Positions 13,075-24,888 are shown, counted from the stretch's first letter. The stretch: DNA of 64,000 bases from Phaseolus vulgaris (GCF_000499845.2 NC_023755.2:7446847-7510846), one strand, 5' to 3'. Notes: a model not told the origin generated them from the letters alone. Translations and numbers: made by a program.

Positions 13075-16000
13075 GGAGTGGTTTCATATACCAATTGAGA
13101 GTGGATGTATGATAGATGCTATAATGATGGAGGAGGTATGAAAGAAAGTTTTGTAAATTAGGTTGAAGAGTTTGTCATCAAAGCCCGTGAACAAGAGACT
13201 TTTACTTGCAAACTAGATGTCCATGCAATAAATGTCATTCTACTCGTATTTTAAAATAAATAGGTTTATGCCTAATTACTGTTTGGATTGATCATGGAGA
13301 AGAACTATGACATGTTAATGACAATTGCGTGGGTCCTTCTAAGTAGTGGTTTATATGTGTCCGTGAACATGGAAGAGTTGTATAACATGGAAGAGTCTCC
13401 AAATGAAGAAAATCAACAATTTTATAATTTGTTATTAGAGGCCAATAAGTCATTGTATAAAGGGGCATCATATTAAAATTATCTATGTCTTTGAGATTGT
13501 TAGCGTGCAAGTCTAATTGAAATGTTCCTAATCAATGTTTGAACTTTATTAGAAAAATGTTTTCGGATGCAACACCCATGAAGGGGAATACCAAAAATTA
13601 TTGTAATGCTAAGAGGTTAGTGTCAATGTTGGAATAAGAAGTTAATATCATTGATTGTTGTATGAAAGGGTTGTATGCTTTTTTATGACAATGAATATGG
13701 GAAAAATGATGGAGATCTACTATAATGCAACATTTGTAATAAGTTGAGGTATCATGCCCCAAAAGTTGAAAGAAATAAAAATTGACCAATTCCAATTAAG
13801 ATAATGTTCTATTTGCTTATAATTTCAAGGTTATAGAAATTGTTTGCATCTATAGAAACTGTAAATCAAATGACACTACACTATGAGAATAAAAGAGATT
13901 CAGGTGTGTTATGTCATCCATGTGATGGTGAAGCTTGGAAACATTTTGATCAAGTACAACCAAATTTTGCTCTGAACCACGTAATGTACTACTTAGTCTA
14001 TGCTTTGATGAATTTAACCCATATATTCAAGCATTTGGCAAGCCTTATTCTTATTCTCTAGTAATTGTGACCCCATAAAATCTTCCTCCTAAAATGTGCA
14101 TGTATAGACTTTATATGTTTTTTAAGTGTCTCATTCTTGGATCACGTAATCTGAATATAGGTATCAATTTTTATTTACAATCTTTAATAGATGATGTTAA
14201 GAAGTTGTGGAGTGATGTTGAAACATATGATATGTTATTAGGTTGGGGGATCAAGGTAAATTGGCATGCTTGTATTGTATGGACCATACAAAAGCCTTTA
14301 GAATACACAATGGAATGAAAAATAGTTGGTTTGATTTACACCATAGATTCTTGCCCAATGATCATACATTTAAGAGGAATAAAATTACTTTCAAAAAGGG
14401 AAAAGTTGAAATGGGTGGGCTGCCATCTATGTTGACATCTGAACAGGTTTGATATGTAATTAGAGATGTACCTAAAGTCATTGATAACCTTCCTGTATGA
14501 AAATTACCAAGATAAAGTGAGTGACTAAATTGGACAAAAAGAAGTATCATTTTGGATCTTCCATATTGGAAAGATAATATGTGGAGATTCAATCTTGATA
14601 TTATGCATATAGAGAAAAATTTTGTTGACAACATCTTCAATATTGTGATGGATGTCAAAGGTAAGACAAAAGACAATGATAAGGTAAGAAAAGATCAAAC
14701 ATTGTATTGTTAAAGTTGCTTACTAGTGGTAAAATGTTGAAGTTGCATACTAATGGCAAAATGTTAAAGTCGATAACAAATTACATTTTAACTATAGAGG
14801 AAGTAAAATTACTTTGTCATTGGTTCAAAGAACTTAGAATGCGTGATAATTATTCTTCCAAGTTGACAATATAGGCCGATGTAGAAAAGGGGAGAATGTT
14901 TGGGATGAAAAACCATGATTGTCATGTATTCAAGGAGTGTTTGCTTCCTACTGCATTTAGTTCATTACCTGTTCATGCTTTAAATCCACTTATTGAAGTT
15001 AGTTATTTCTTCAGAGATTTGTGCTCTACAACATTAAGTAATTGTGACTTGGCAAGAATGGAAGAAAACATTCCAATAATTATTTGCGAGTTGGAAAAAA
15101 TATTTCTCCTTGCATTCTTTAATTAAATGGAACATCTCTTTATTCATTTTACACACGAAGCAAGACTTGGTGGATTAGTTCGATATAGGTGGATGTATCA
15201 ATTTGAAATGTAAGAAAGTTGTCATTGCATTTACTAAAAGTTTATTAGTTGACACAACACTAAACTCATCCCTGCTTCATTATTTTTATAGATTCATGGG
15301 TGATTCTAAATGATCAGTAAAAAATAAGACTCAGATTGAAGGATCAATTTGTGCATACCAAGAGACAACTTACTTTTGTTTTCAGTATTTTAAGAATTTC
15401 ATGTTGTCCCCATAAAATTGTAGAAATGAAATACTTGTTGAAAGTGAGAGGTTTTATCATCGTTTTCTGTCTTTAACCAACCTCATTGTTATTTATGGAA
15501 GAAGTCAATTCATCGATTAACCCATAAAGAGTAAACTTCACCCATGTTTATGTGTTGATCAATTGTACCAAAGTTAAACCATACCTTGAGTGAGTATTTA
15601 TAATAATTGATTTCACTACATATGATATTTAATTTTTTTATAAAGTTTATCTTCATTGTATTGATAAATATTCATAGTTTATTCTTGCAATCTCAACAAA
15701 TACATGAATTAAATATGTCAACTCATATACTTGTACATTCCTCTAATGGTTCAAGGATCAAATATATATCTTTCAAATTAAAAAAATATAAGTTTTGTAT
15801 TATATGTTTAATACAATACAACTATTAATATTTGTTACATTTGTAGGTTAATAACGAGCTTTTAAGTGTGTGAAACATACACTTACAAGAATTATTCCAT
15901 GGTTCTTTCACATATCTTAATGAATGAGACACATATAAATTTAACATTCATGCATGGAGCAAAGAAAAGAAGTCGATAAACAATGGTGTTTATGTAAAAG

Positions 16001-16190
16001 GACTTATAGTAGGTGAAAATGATTTCTATGGGATCATTCCACACATATATGAGTCAGAGTGTAATACTTCAAGCTCTTCTGAAAGAGTGGTTGTATTTTT
16101 CTGTGATTGGTTCGATCCATCATGTGAAGGTACAATAGTGAATCCTAAATATGAAATGGTGGACATTTGAATGAACAAAAAATATTTACC
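13075..16190 (+). pseudogene. CACTA (En/Spm) TNP2-type transposase remnant
   Basis: A heavily decayed plus-strand transposase in the expected domain order. An N-terminal transposase-associated segment (WMYDRCYNDGGG, then EQETFTC) lies near 13100-13250. The TNP2 core runs about 13420-14700 (CHPCDGEAWKHFDQVQPNF, LQSLIDDVKKLW, LPYWKDNMWRFNLDIMHIEK). A DUF4218-like part lies about 14780-15500 (CHVFKECLLPTAFSSLP, SYFFRDLCSTT) and a DUF4216-like part about 15900-16170 (NNGVYVKGLIVGENDFYGI, FFCDWFDPSCEGT). Many stops and frameshifts make it non-functional. TNP2 transposases act on CACTA termini by cut-and-paste. No intact CACTA ends were found around it. Confidence 0.75.
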
Positions 16191-16203
16191 TTTTGAACTA
16201 TAT

Positions 16204-17214
16204 TGAACAAGGTGCTTTGATGTCTCCAAATCAAAGTGAATTGCTTGAAGACCCTGTTGCAGGTTGTGTGTGTCTTGTGTAGTTTGAATTTGTTAATCCA
16301 CTCAATGTAATGATCCAAGGTTGTTTGATTCAAATCATTTTGAAAAAGATGTGTTTTCAAAAGAAAGTGAAAAGTCAACCTGTTGAAATTTCGATTTAAC
16401 CAGTTGTTTTACACTTAGTGTATTTTGAAAGAGATTTGAAAAAGCTTGACTTTGGTTGACTTTGCTGTCAAACCAATTCAATTGATTGTTTTTTGTTTTC
16501 AATCGATTATTTTTTAAAAAACCATAAAAAAATTATGTTAAGTGGCTTTAATCTATTTTAACTAATTTAAAACTGTTTTGACTCTTGCATTAAATGCTTT
16601 GACTAACTAATTGGAGTTTAAATAAATTGGTATTGGATTAATTCAAGAGAAATTATTCAAATCAGTTTTCCAAGATTGCTAAAAGCTTTGGATCTTTTCT
16701 AAGAGTGGAATAGGATTGTGCTATATTCATTTTGCTTTGATCTATGATCATACCCAGGTGTATTCCATTTCTTCTTTCTTGACTATTGTATTTCTGTGAG
16801 AATTGTTGGTGTGCAGATTCAGAGGTTGTTATGAAATCTTTGGTGTATTTGCCAAAGATGGTGTGTGTTCTTGAAGGGTTCAAGATCACCACTTTGGTGT
16901 GTGTTGTGTAATCAAGGTTTTTGATTGCCTAGTGAATTCTCAGTGGTTAGTTGAGGACTGGATACTCTGTGTGAATCTCTCTATCCTTTCTCTCATTTAA
17001 AATTGTTTTTTCTTTGTTTTAAATACTGTTGATATAAACAACCGATTGTTTCGCAAAAACAACCGGTTTATTTTCTGTAATTACTTTAAAAACAGTTTTC
17101 AACTTGGCTGAATAGGTTTCTAATTGATTAATTCTTCATTGCCTTTCACCGTACCTTCAATACTTTCGAAAATGTTTCAAAAACAATTCACCTCCCTCTT
17201 GTTTAAGGCCTACA
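16204..17214 (+). mobile_element. Solo-LTR-like sequence of the Sirevirus-like copia family
   Basis: Shares block order with the confirmed LTRs in this window: TTGAATG... growth-rich 5' part, CAAGATCACC... TTTGGTGTGTG, an ACTGGATACTCTGTGTGAAT block, paired AACAACCGATTGTTTCG motifs, and a CAATTCACCTCCCTCTTG end. The probable ends are TGAACAAGG at the left and GGCCTACA at the right. No matching 5-bp target duplication was visible, so the exact boundaries are uncertain. It separates the DUF4216-like part of the CACTA remnant from an acidic tail that resumes after 17215. Confidence 0.6.
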
Positions 17215-17846
17215 TTTCTCATGATATGGAAGATGATGTTCCTTACAAAATAAATGAAATATCACATGTAAATGAAGTAATTAAAGTTGAAGGTATTTTT
17301 GGATTCCAACATTCACAAGTTGATTTTGAAGTAGAAGATGAAGGGTTTGAAGGTCACCTAGAAGATGACAATGAAGATGAGGAGTTTTAAAATTATGATT
17401 CAAAAGAAGACATTGGAAGGAATGACATTGATGAAGATAATGATTTTGAAATAGATAGTGGAAAATAGGAACTTGAAGAAAATGAAAATGGGGAATTTGA
17501 TGATGATGATTGGAGTTTGTACTTTTCATTAGGATTAGCCAAATTGGATAAATGTTCTTCACTTGTTAATTTTATTTTTTAAACTTATTGCTAAAAGTTG
17601 ATGGTTGTTATTGGAAACATTTCAGTATTATGTTGTATGTTTATAATCTTGGTATGTTGCTTTCATTTATAATTGGTACCATTATTTTTGTATTCTATTT
17701 TGTATTTATAGATATGTTAGCAGGGGGTCGTGACACACCTCATCCCTTGTTGCCTCATTTAAATAAGGGAAAAGGGACAATGAAAAAGAAAAGTCCATGT
17801 AATGTACCTAAAATAATTGTTTACCCCCAATTCCTACACGGAGGAC
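17215..17846 (+). pseudogene. CACTA remnant: acidic transposase tail and start of second ORF
   Basis: Just after the LTR-like insert, a frame reads SHDMEDDVPYKINEISHVNEV, then a long Glu/Asp-rich tail to about 17470, as at the end of plant CACTA ORF1 proteins. Near 17712-17846 a frame reads MLAGGRDTPHPLLPHLNKGKG, a proline/lysine-rich start that continues across element A at 24884. The stretch between about 17480 and 17700 holds nothing recognisable. The function is inferred from context. Confidence 0.45.
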
Positions 17847-17851
17847 CATTC

Positions 17852-18954
17852 TGTTAGAATGTATGGCTTTAAACTAGAGGGGGGTGAATTGTTTAAAGGC
17901 GGGTTTCGCAAACTTTTTAGTCTAGAATGAAATTCTTTGCAAGAAACCAGATTAGGAATTCAGTTAGCCAAGAAACAAAGCTCAAAACAGTAAAGCACCA
18001 GAAAAACAATCGGTTGTTTCACATAAACAATCAGTTGTTTATACCAGTAAAAATAACAACAACTAAATTTAAAGAGTTTAAGGAAGAGAGAGATGCACAA
18101 ACAATTTATACTGGTTCACTCTTAAATCAAGAGCTACATCCAGTTTCCCAGAAACCACTTGGGAATCCACTAGGTAATCAAAACCAAATTACATACACAC
18201 ACACCACCAAAGAAGTGACTTTGATCCCCTCAAGAAACACACTTCCTTTGGCTCAGCACACACACACACACCAAGAATGTTGATTTTGACAACCTCAAGA
18301 GCACACAACCCTTCTTGGCTTTACAACACCAGAATGTACAAAGTTCTTAGAACGAATTACACTGTTACAGAATCAACTGAAATCAATACAGAGTAATCCT
18401 ATTCCACTTCTCTCTTGAATAACCAAAGCTCAAAGTGAAAACTCAAATCTTTGAAAAACTCAAATTTGTTTTTCTTTCTTGTTGTTTGTTATAAAACATT
18501 AACAAACTATTTATAGCTTTCAAATCTTGGTCAAAGCATTTAAAACAGGAGCGTATACAGTTATAAAATCATTTAAAGCTCACTTAACTAACAAAACTGT
18601 TTCTGTTAGGATTTCCAACAAACAATCGGTTGAAAGCGCGAATTAATCGGTTCTTTTGGTTTGACAGCAAGTCAACCACCCAAAACAGTTTTCAAACTTT
18701 TTCAAAAACACCTAAGTATAAAACAATCGGTTGTTTTGACAAAACAACAGGTTGTTTTTCACTTAGATTAAAAAACACTTTAAACTTAAAAGATTTGAAA
18801 ACACTAAAGCTTTAGATTCAACAAAGAGTGGATTACAAAGATAAGCTACCCTAGATCCTACTCTAAAGCACATCAACAACTTCAAGCAACTTCAGCCTTC
18901 CATCAAACGCCAGGATTTGGATTCTTCAAAGCTTTGAACATACTTGATTCAACA
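17852..18954 (-). repeat. Element A 3' LTR (1103 bp)
   Basis: Near-identical to 23792-24883. It contains (CA)n stretches near 18190 and 18260, and paired AAACAATCGGTTGTTT-type motifs near 18000-18045 and 18720-18760. It ends against a polypurine tract on the minus strand. Confidence 0.92.
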
Positions 18955-19248
18955 ATCTCCCCCTATTTGATGAAGACAAATCCCTGATTGCTTGTGTTGG
19001 ACTTGATTGAATCTGAAGCATTCCCTGCAAAAATATAGTATATATACAATCCAGTGTACCTTACAACAACATGTTAGTTTTTCACATTTACAAAGCAATA
19101 TCAGACAAACAAGCGATTGTTTGCACGAATCAATCGGTTGTTTCTGTCAGCAGAAGTAAAAAACAGTTTTGATTTCAGAGTTCCCAACAGTTTAAAACAA
19201 TTTTCCAGAGAAAGACACACAAGAACCAATCAATTCTCCCCCTATTTG
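18955..19248 (-). promoter_or_regulatory. Element A duplicated polypurine tracts
   Basis: On the minus strand CAAATAGGGGGAGAT lies directly against the 3' LTR (18969-18955). A second copy, CAAATAGGGGGAGAA, lies about 280 bases upstream (19248-19234). The tract next to the LTR would prime plus-strand DNA synthesis. The stretch between them also carries a palindromic AATCGGTTGTTT motif pair near 19110-19145. Confidence 0.75.
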
Positions 19249-19296
19249 TCTTCACAAATAGACTGTAACAATTATATACCAGTTCAGGAAAGATTT

Positions 19297-20841
19297 TGAG
19301 AGTCAAGAATGCCTAACTCATTTCTCAAAAAGAAGAACCTTTCTTTTGGTAGTGGTTTTGTGAAAATATCAGCCAGTTGCAGTTTTGTCTCAATGAACTT
19401 CACTTCACAGTCTCCATTGTTCACATGATCCCTTATGAAATGATGGCGAATCTCAATGTGCTTAGTTCTTGAGTGTTGAATCTAATTTTTGGTAAGATTT
19501 ATGGCACTTGTGTTGTCACACATCAAAGGAACCTTGTTAATCTTCAATCCAAAATCTGCAAGTTGCTGTTTAAGCTAGAGAATTTGTGCACAGCAGCTTC
19601 CAGCAACAATGTATTCAGCCACTGCAGTAGAGAGAGTCACACAAGCTTGCTTCTTACTATGCCATGAAATGAGACTTGAACTAAGAAGGTGGCAAGTACC
19701 ACTAGTGCTTTTTCTGTCCAGCTTACACCCTGCAAAATCAGAATCTGAATAGCCAATTAAATGTACAGGAGGGTGAGAAGGATACCATAGACCAACATTT
19801 GTTGTTCCTTTGAGATATTTCAGAATCCTCTTTGCAGCTTTGAAGTGGGATTCCTTTGGATTTGCTTGATATCTTGCACAAAGACATACCACAAACATTA
19901 TATCTGGTCTACTTGCTGTGAGGTAGAGCAATGAGCCAATCAAACCTCTATATTTTGTTTGATCTACCGCTTTTCTAGCAGCATATGCATCCATATAACA
20001 ACTTGAGGGCATAGGTGTGCTTGCTTCCTTGCAACTTTCCATTTCTAACTTCTTGAGAATTTCTTTGCAATACTTTGATTCACATAGAAAGATTCCATCA
20101 TTTGTTTGCTTGACCTGTAATCCAAGAAAGAAAGAGAGTTCCCCCTTCATAGACATTTCAAACTCACCTTTCATAGCTACCACAAATTCTTCACACAAAC
20201 TATCTTGTGTAACACCAAAGATGATGTCATCAACATAGATTTGCACAAGGATAATTTCAGAATTTGACTTCTTGATGAAGAGAGTCTTGGTAATCATTCC
20301 TCTTTCATAACCATGTGACAAAAGGAAGTTGTTAAATCTCTAACACCACTGCCTTGGAGCTTGTTTAAGCCCATACAATGCCTTTTTCAACTTAAAGACA
20401 TGATTAGGGTGTTGATGATCTTCAAAGCCCGGTGGTTGATCCACATATACTTTCTCATTGATGTAGCCATTGAGAAAAACACTCTTTACATCCATTTGAA
20501 AGAGTTTAAATCCACTCATACATGCAAAAGTCAGCAACAACCTCACAGCCTCCAATCTTGCAATAGGAGCAAAGGTTTCCTCATAGTCAATCCCTTCCTC
20601 TTGATTGTAGCCTTTGGCAGCTAGCCTTGCCTTATTCCTTGTGATCATTCCATCCTCACCCAGTTTGTTCCTGAAGACCCATTTTGATCCAATGATGTTC
20701 ATCTCAGCTGTTTTAGGGACAAGAAACCATACCTCATTCCTAGTAAACTGATTAAGCTCTTCATGCATAGCTTCAACCCACTTTTCATCCTTGAGAGCTT
20801 TTTCAATAGACTTTGGTTCAATTTGAGAGACAAAAGCAGTG
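19297..20841 (-). pseudogene. Element A reverse transcriptase and RNase H
   Basis: From the solo LTR insertion point the frame runs TAFVSQIEPKS, NEVWFLVPK, GSKWVFRNKL, FQMDVKSVFLNG and ALYGLKQAPRQW. An in-frame TAG near 20340 follows. It then continues with QIYVDDIIFG (the YVDD catalytic motif), FFLGLQVKQ, GYSDSDFAGC and SGTCHLLSSSLISWHSKKQ of RNase H. Another stop lies at 19575, after which sequence resembling the RNase H tail (HIEIRHHF, ADIFTKPLP) continues to about 19300. RT copies the element RNA; RNase H removes the template. Not translatable as one protein. Confidence 0.88.
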
Positions 20842-21506
20842 TAATGGAAGAGGCCCAAGCCCATGATAGAAAAAGCCCAAGCCCAAGCCCAAGCCCAAAT
20901 ACAAGTTCAAGCTTCAGCTCAAGCCCAACAAATAGAAGATATGGGCCAACTAAGCATCATTGGATGTTTTTCTTTTGTAATTACTTTTGAGTATTTTTAG
21001 TAGAACATAAAGGGAGGTGTAGATATAGATATAAGAGGTGCAAATGTATAAAGCTAAGTCACACCTTCCATGTGACATAAAAAGAAGGTGTAGATTTAGG
21101 AGGTGCCAAAAAAAGAAACCAAGTCACACTTCCCTTGTGACTAGGAATTGGCTCCAAATTCAAATGCTTCTCATTTGAATTTCCCTCCACTTTCTTTTGA
21201 ATTTCCAGCCCTCTAAACACTATAAATAAGAGGGCTTGGCTCATGTATTTGGAAGATTAATTTGAGTAATGAAATGTTACCAAAATGTGCCATTCTTACT
21301 CCTTGCCTAAACTCTTAGGATTTAGGTCTTTTAATCTTCCAAAACCGCAACCTCAAAGAGAGTAGGCCTCACCTCTCTCACTTTCATACTTCTCATGCAC
21401 CTCCAAGGCTACCATCACTCCTAGGAGAGCCTTGTCCACCAACAATCCATGGATGCTTCCGCCAATTCCACCTCAAAACAGCAAGGATGAAGTACTCAAG
21501 CTATCA
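20842..21506 (+). mobile_element. Solo LTR, TGATGGA family, inside element A pol
   Basis: It is flanked by CAGTG at 20837-20841 and 21507-21511. It starts TAATGGAAG (TG changed to TA relative to its sisters) and ends CTATCA. It contains an (AAGCCC)n stretch near 20851-20930 and CTATAAATAAG as a TATA box near 21220. Sister copies are at 36482-37466 and 60187-61100. Removing it with one target copy joins STRSSISNFC-type pol sequence to TAFVSQIEPKS in frame, which proves it arrived after element A. Confidence 0.85.
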
Positions 21507-21511
21507 CAGTG

Positions 21512-22600
21512 TGCCTGCAGAAGTTTGAGATAGAGCTACGTGTAGAAACACCCTCCATTTTTTGGGTAACTCACTCTGCTGCAAAATTTCAATCAGTTGT
21601 TTCAAGCATTCAACCGGTTGTTTTTTTGCACACTAGTCCAGCTTCTCCAAATTGATGTTTTGCTCATCCTCTTCAACGCTGTTCTTTGAGACTTGAATGC
21701 TTTTGCGATCAACTTCATCAAAGACCACGTGAATAGACTCTTCTACAGTCATTAGCCTCTTGTTGTAGATCCTATATGCATGACTATTTAGGGAATAGCC
21801 AATAAAGATTCCATGATCAACTTTTTCATCAAATTTCCCTAGGTTTTCCTTTCCATTGTTCAGAACAAAACTGCTGCAGCCAAATACTCTGAGGTGACTG
21901 ATGTTTGGTTTCCTTCCATTGAAGAGTTCATAGAGAGTCTTCTTCAAGATTGGCCTTATTAGCACTCTATTCATCACATAGCAAAAGGTGCTAACAACAT
22001 CAACCCAAAAATACTTGGGTAGAGAGGATTCACTTAGCATTGTTCTTGCTAATTCTTCAAGGGATATGTTCTTCCTTTCCACTACACCATTTTGTTGTGG
22101 AGTTCTTGGAACTGAGAAATTGTGCAGAATTCCCATCTTCTCACAGAATTTGTTGCATTTCTCATTTTGAAATTCCCCTCCATGATCACTCCTTATTGAG
22201 CCAATGTTGTTGTTCTTTGTATTTTGCAACCTTCTAGCAAGCTTCTTGAAGGCAGAGAAGGCATCACATTTTGATTCCAAGAAGAAAGTCCATGTGTACC
22301 TCTTTTGAGTTGGGAAGACAGATTTCACAGGAGTTTGTCTTGAAGATCACTTGATATCCTTTTTCACACAATTGTCTAATGCTTAGCAAGTTGTGCTTTA
22401 AGCCTTATACAAATAGAACATCATGGATGATCAAGATATCCTTCTCTCCTATAGAGCCTCTTCCTAGAATTCTTCCCTTGTTGTTGTCTCCATATGTTAC
22501 ATGGCCTTCTTGTTTAAAGGTGATGCTTACAAACTTTGATTTATCTCCAGTCATGTGTTTTGAGTAGCCACTGTCCAGATATCATTGCTGCATGCTTTCC
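21512..22600 (-). pseudogene. Element A protease and partial integrase
   Basis: The protease active-site region reads LDSGYSKHMTGD near 22575. Pre-integrase sequence then runs to about 22335 (LKHNLLSIRQLCEKGYQV) and jumps directly to the integrase core (TWTFFLESKCDAF, SIRSDHGGEF, TPQQNGVVERK). The zinc-binding HHCC domain and the first catalytic Asp are therefore deleted. The second Asp and the Glu of the DDE triad are visible. The frame stops at 21633, and sequence resembling the integrase-RT linker (EGVSTRSS) continues, shifted, up to the solo LTR. Confidence 0.85.
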
Positions 22601-22626
22601 TTCAAAGTTTCCTACAAAGTAAATTT

Positions 22627-23730
22627 TCAAGTACAAAGATTTGGTCCCCTTATGAATGTGTGTCGAATTGGTTTACATTTATCATTTGAAACTTCACAAC
22701 ATTTGGGAATCCACTTCATGAAACCTCTAGGAACAACATATTTCCTTATTTTACAGAATCTGACAGAATGGCCTCTTTTCATGCAATAAAAGCATGTAAC
22801 AACCGATTGTTTCGATAGATCAATCGGTTGTTTTTCTGGCAATTTCGAAAATGACTTTGAAAATTTGTCTTGCTTGTTTTGTGGATTGAAACCTAATCCT
22901 GCTTTTCCAAAAATACAATTTTGAGATGCCAAGACATTCTCAAAGTTGGATTGACCTTTTAAAAGCTTATCCACAATTTTAACAAGATAATGAACTTTCT
23001 TTTCAAGATTTTCACAATTTTCACAAATAAGAGTGTCACACTTGCAAGAAGAGTTTTTGTAAAGGATTTCAAGGTTTTCAAAATCCGTTTTTGAATTTTC
23101 CACTTCTTCTTCCAGTGTTTTGACTCTATTTTCAAGCCAGTTGTTCATTCCCTTTAACCGGTTGTTAAAGAGAGCCAATCGGTTAGCTTCTTCATGTGTT
23201 TCTTGAAAAGCTTGAAGCAATTGACTGTAATTTTTAGTATTTGAAGAATTAGAGGAACTTACACTGCTTGAATCATCTTCCTTTTTGGCCATGAAGCAGA
23301 GGTTGAGGCTTTTTCGATTTTGCCTCCTTTTTCTTCTTGCTTTACTTCTTGTCTTTACTTCCTTTGATTCAGTGATGTTTCCATGAGTAGCTTTGAGTGT
23401 GTCCCACATATCTTTACCAGATTTTCATTCTGCTATCATGAAAAATTCATTAGAATCCAAAGCAGAAGCTATTATGTTTTGGGCAATACATTCAAGCTTG
23501 GCCATCTTACATTCTTCATTGGTCCATTGGGACTAAGGTTTTCTAGTAAAGGATCCATTCTTTTTAATCTTTGGAATGAAAGGGCCATTTTCAATTGCAT
23601 CCCAAATTCCTTTATCAATGGATTCAACAAAGATTTTCATTCTAGCCTCCCAATACTTATAAATCAAACCACAGAACAAAGGTGGTTTGTTAATTGAAGC
23701 ACCTTCCTCAAAAGATAGTTTTTCAGCCAT
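22627..23730 (-). pseudogene. Element A gag (internally deleted)
   Basis: Starts at ATG 23730 (MAEKLSFEEGASINKPPLFCG) with the copia gag N-terminal block MKIFVESIDKGIWDAIENG. It is followed by stops, then MWDTLKATHG. A coiled-coil-rich part (ETHEEANRLALFNNRLKG, LENRVKTLEEEVENSKTDF) follows, then a zinc knuckle CFYCMKRGHSVRFC, and the frame ends at 22627. Compared with element B the middle of gag, including the first zinc knuckle, is missing. Gag forms the particle that packages element RNA. Confidence 0.85.
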
Positions 23731-23776
23731 TTGAAAAAGATTTTAGGATCAAACTTGAGTATTTTTCAAGTACCAA

Positions 23777-23789
23777 GCTCTTGATGCCA
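23777..23789 (-). promoter_or_regulatory. Element A primer-binding site
   Basis: The minus strand reads TGGCATCAAGAGC two bases inside the 5' LTR. Element B has TGGTATCAGAGC at the same place, the usual complement of plant initiator tRNA-Met. Element A differs by a substitution and an extra A. Confidence 0.65.
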
Positions 23790-23791
23790 AT

Positions 23792-24883
23792 TGTTAGAAT
23801 GTATGGCTTTAAACTAGAGGGGGGTGAATTGTTTAAAGGGGGTTTTCGCAAACTTTTTAGTCTAGAATGAAATTCTTTGCAAGAAACCAGATTAGGAATT
23901 CAATTAGCCAAGAAACAAAGCTCAAAATAGTAAAGCACCAGAAAAACAATCGGCTGTTTCGCAGAAACAATCGGTTGTTTATACCAGTAAAAATAACAAC
24001 AACTGAATTTAAAGAGTTTAAGGAAGAGAGAGATGCACAAACAGTTTATACTGGTTCACTCTTAAACCAAGAGCTACATCCAATTTCCCAGAAACCACTT
24101 GAGAATCCACTAGGTAATCAAAATTAGATTACATACACACACACACCACCAAAGAAGTGACCTTGATCCCCTCAAGAAACACACTTCCTTTGGCTCAGCA
24201 CACACACACACCAAGAATGTTGATCTTGACAACCTTAAGAGCACAAAACCTTCTTTGCTTTACAACACCAGAATGTACAAAGTTCTTAGAACAAATTACA
24301 CCGTTACAGAATCAACTGAAATCAATACAGAGTAATCATATTTCCCTTCTCTCTTGAATAACCAAAGCTTAAAGTGAAAACTCAAATCTTTGAAAAGCTC
24401 TTTGAAAAACTCAAATATATTTTTCTTTCTTGTTGTTTGTTATAAAACATTAACAAACTATTTATAGCTTTCAAATCTTGGTCAAAGCATTTAAAACAGG
24501 AGCGTATACAGTTATAAAATCATTTAAAGCTCACTTAACTAACAAAACTGTTTCTGTTAGGATTTCCAACAAACAATCGGTTGAAAGAGAGAATCAATCG
24601 ATTGTTTTGGTTTGACAACAAGTCAACCATCCAAAACAGTTTTCAAACTTTTTCAAAAACACTTAAGTATAAAACAATCGGTTGTTTTTCACTTAGATTG
24701 ACAAACACTTTAAACTTAAAAGATTTGAAAATACTCAAGCTTTAGATTCAACAAAGAGTGGATTACAAAGATAAGCTACCCAGATCCTACTCTAAAGCAC
24801 ATTAGCAACTTCAAACAACTCCAGCCTTCCATCAAACGCTAGGATTTGGGTTCTTCAAAGCTTTGAACACACTTCATTTAACA
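23792..24883 (-). repeat. Element A 5' LTR (1092 bp)
   Basis: Starts TGTTAGAATG and ends TTTAACA on the plus strand, matching the 17852-18954 copy almost throughout with a few indels. It is followed by target duplication CATTC. It carries paired near-palindromic motifs at about 23945 and 23967. Confidence 0.92.
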
Positions 24884-24888
24884 CATTC

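Larger units (their letters stand above)
17852..24883 (-). mobile_element. Copia element A (Sirevirus-like), defective
   Basis: Complete LTR-retrotransposon insertion read on the minus strand. It is flanked by the target duplication CATTC (17847-17851 and 24884-24888). LTRs are 17852-18954 (3') and 23792-24883 (5'), beginning TGTTGAATCA and ending CTAACA in element orientation. The internal region has gag, protease, part of integrase, reverse transcriptase and RNase H. It is broken by two internal deletions (gag middle; integrase N-terminus), several stops, and a nested solo LTR at 20842-21506. The gag type, LTRs of about 1.1 kb, duplicated polypurine tract and palindromic motifs suggest the Sirevirus (SIRE1/Maximus) lineage; lineage is inference. 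It sits inside the CACTA remnant. Confidence 0.92.

Noticed and set aside
16199..17219. Target duplication for the LTR-like sequence at 16204-17214
   Set aside because: Candidate flanks TATAT and TTTCT do not match; the boundaries are left as approximate.
17852..24883. Integrated plant pararetrovirus instead of a retrotransposon
   Set aside because: LTRs, target duplications, gag zinc knuckle and copia-order pol (protease, integrase, RT, RNase H) fit Ty1/copia; no movement- or coat-protein region is seen.
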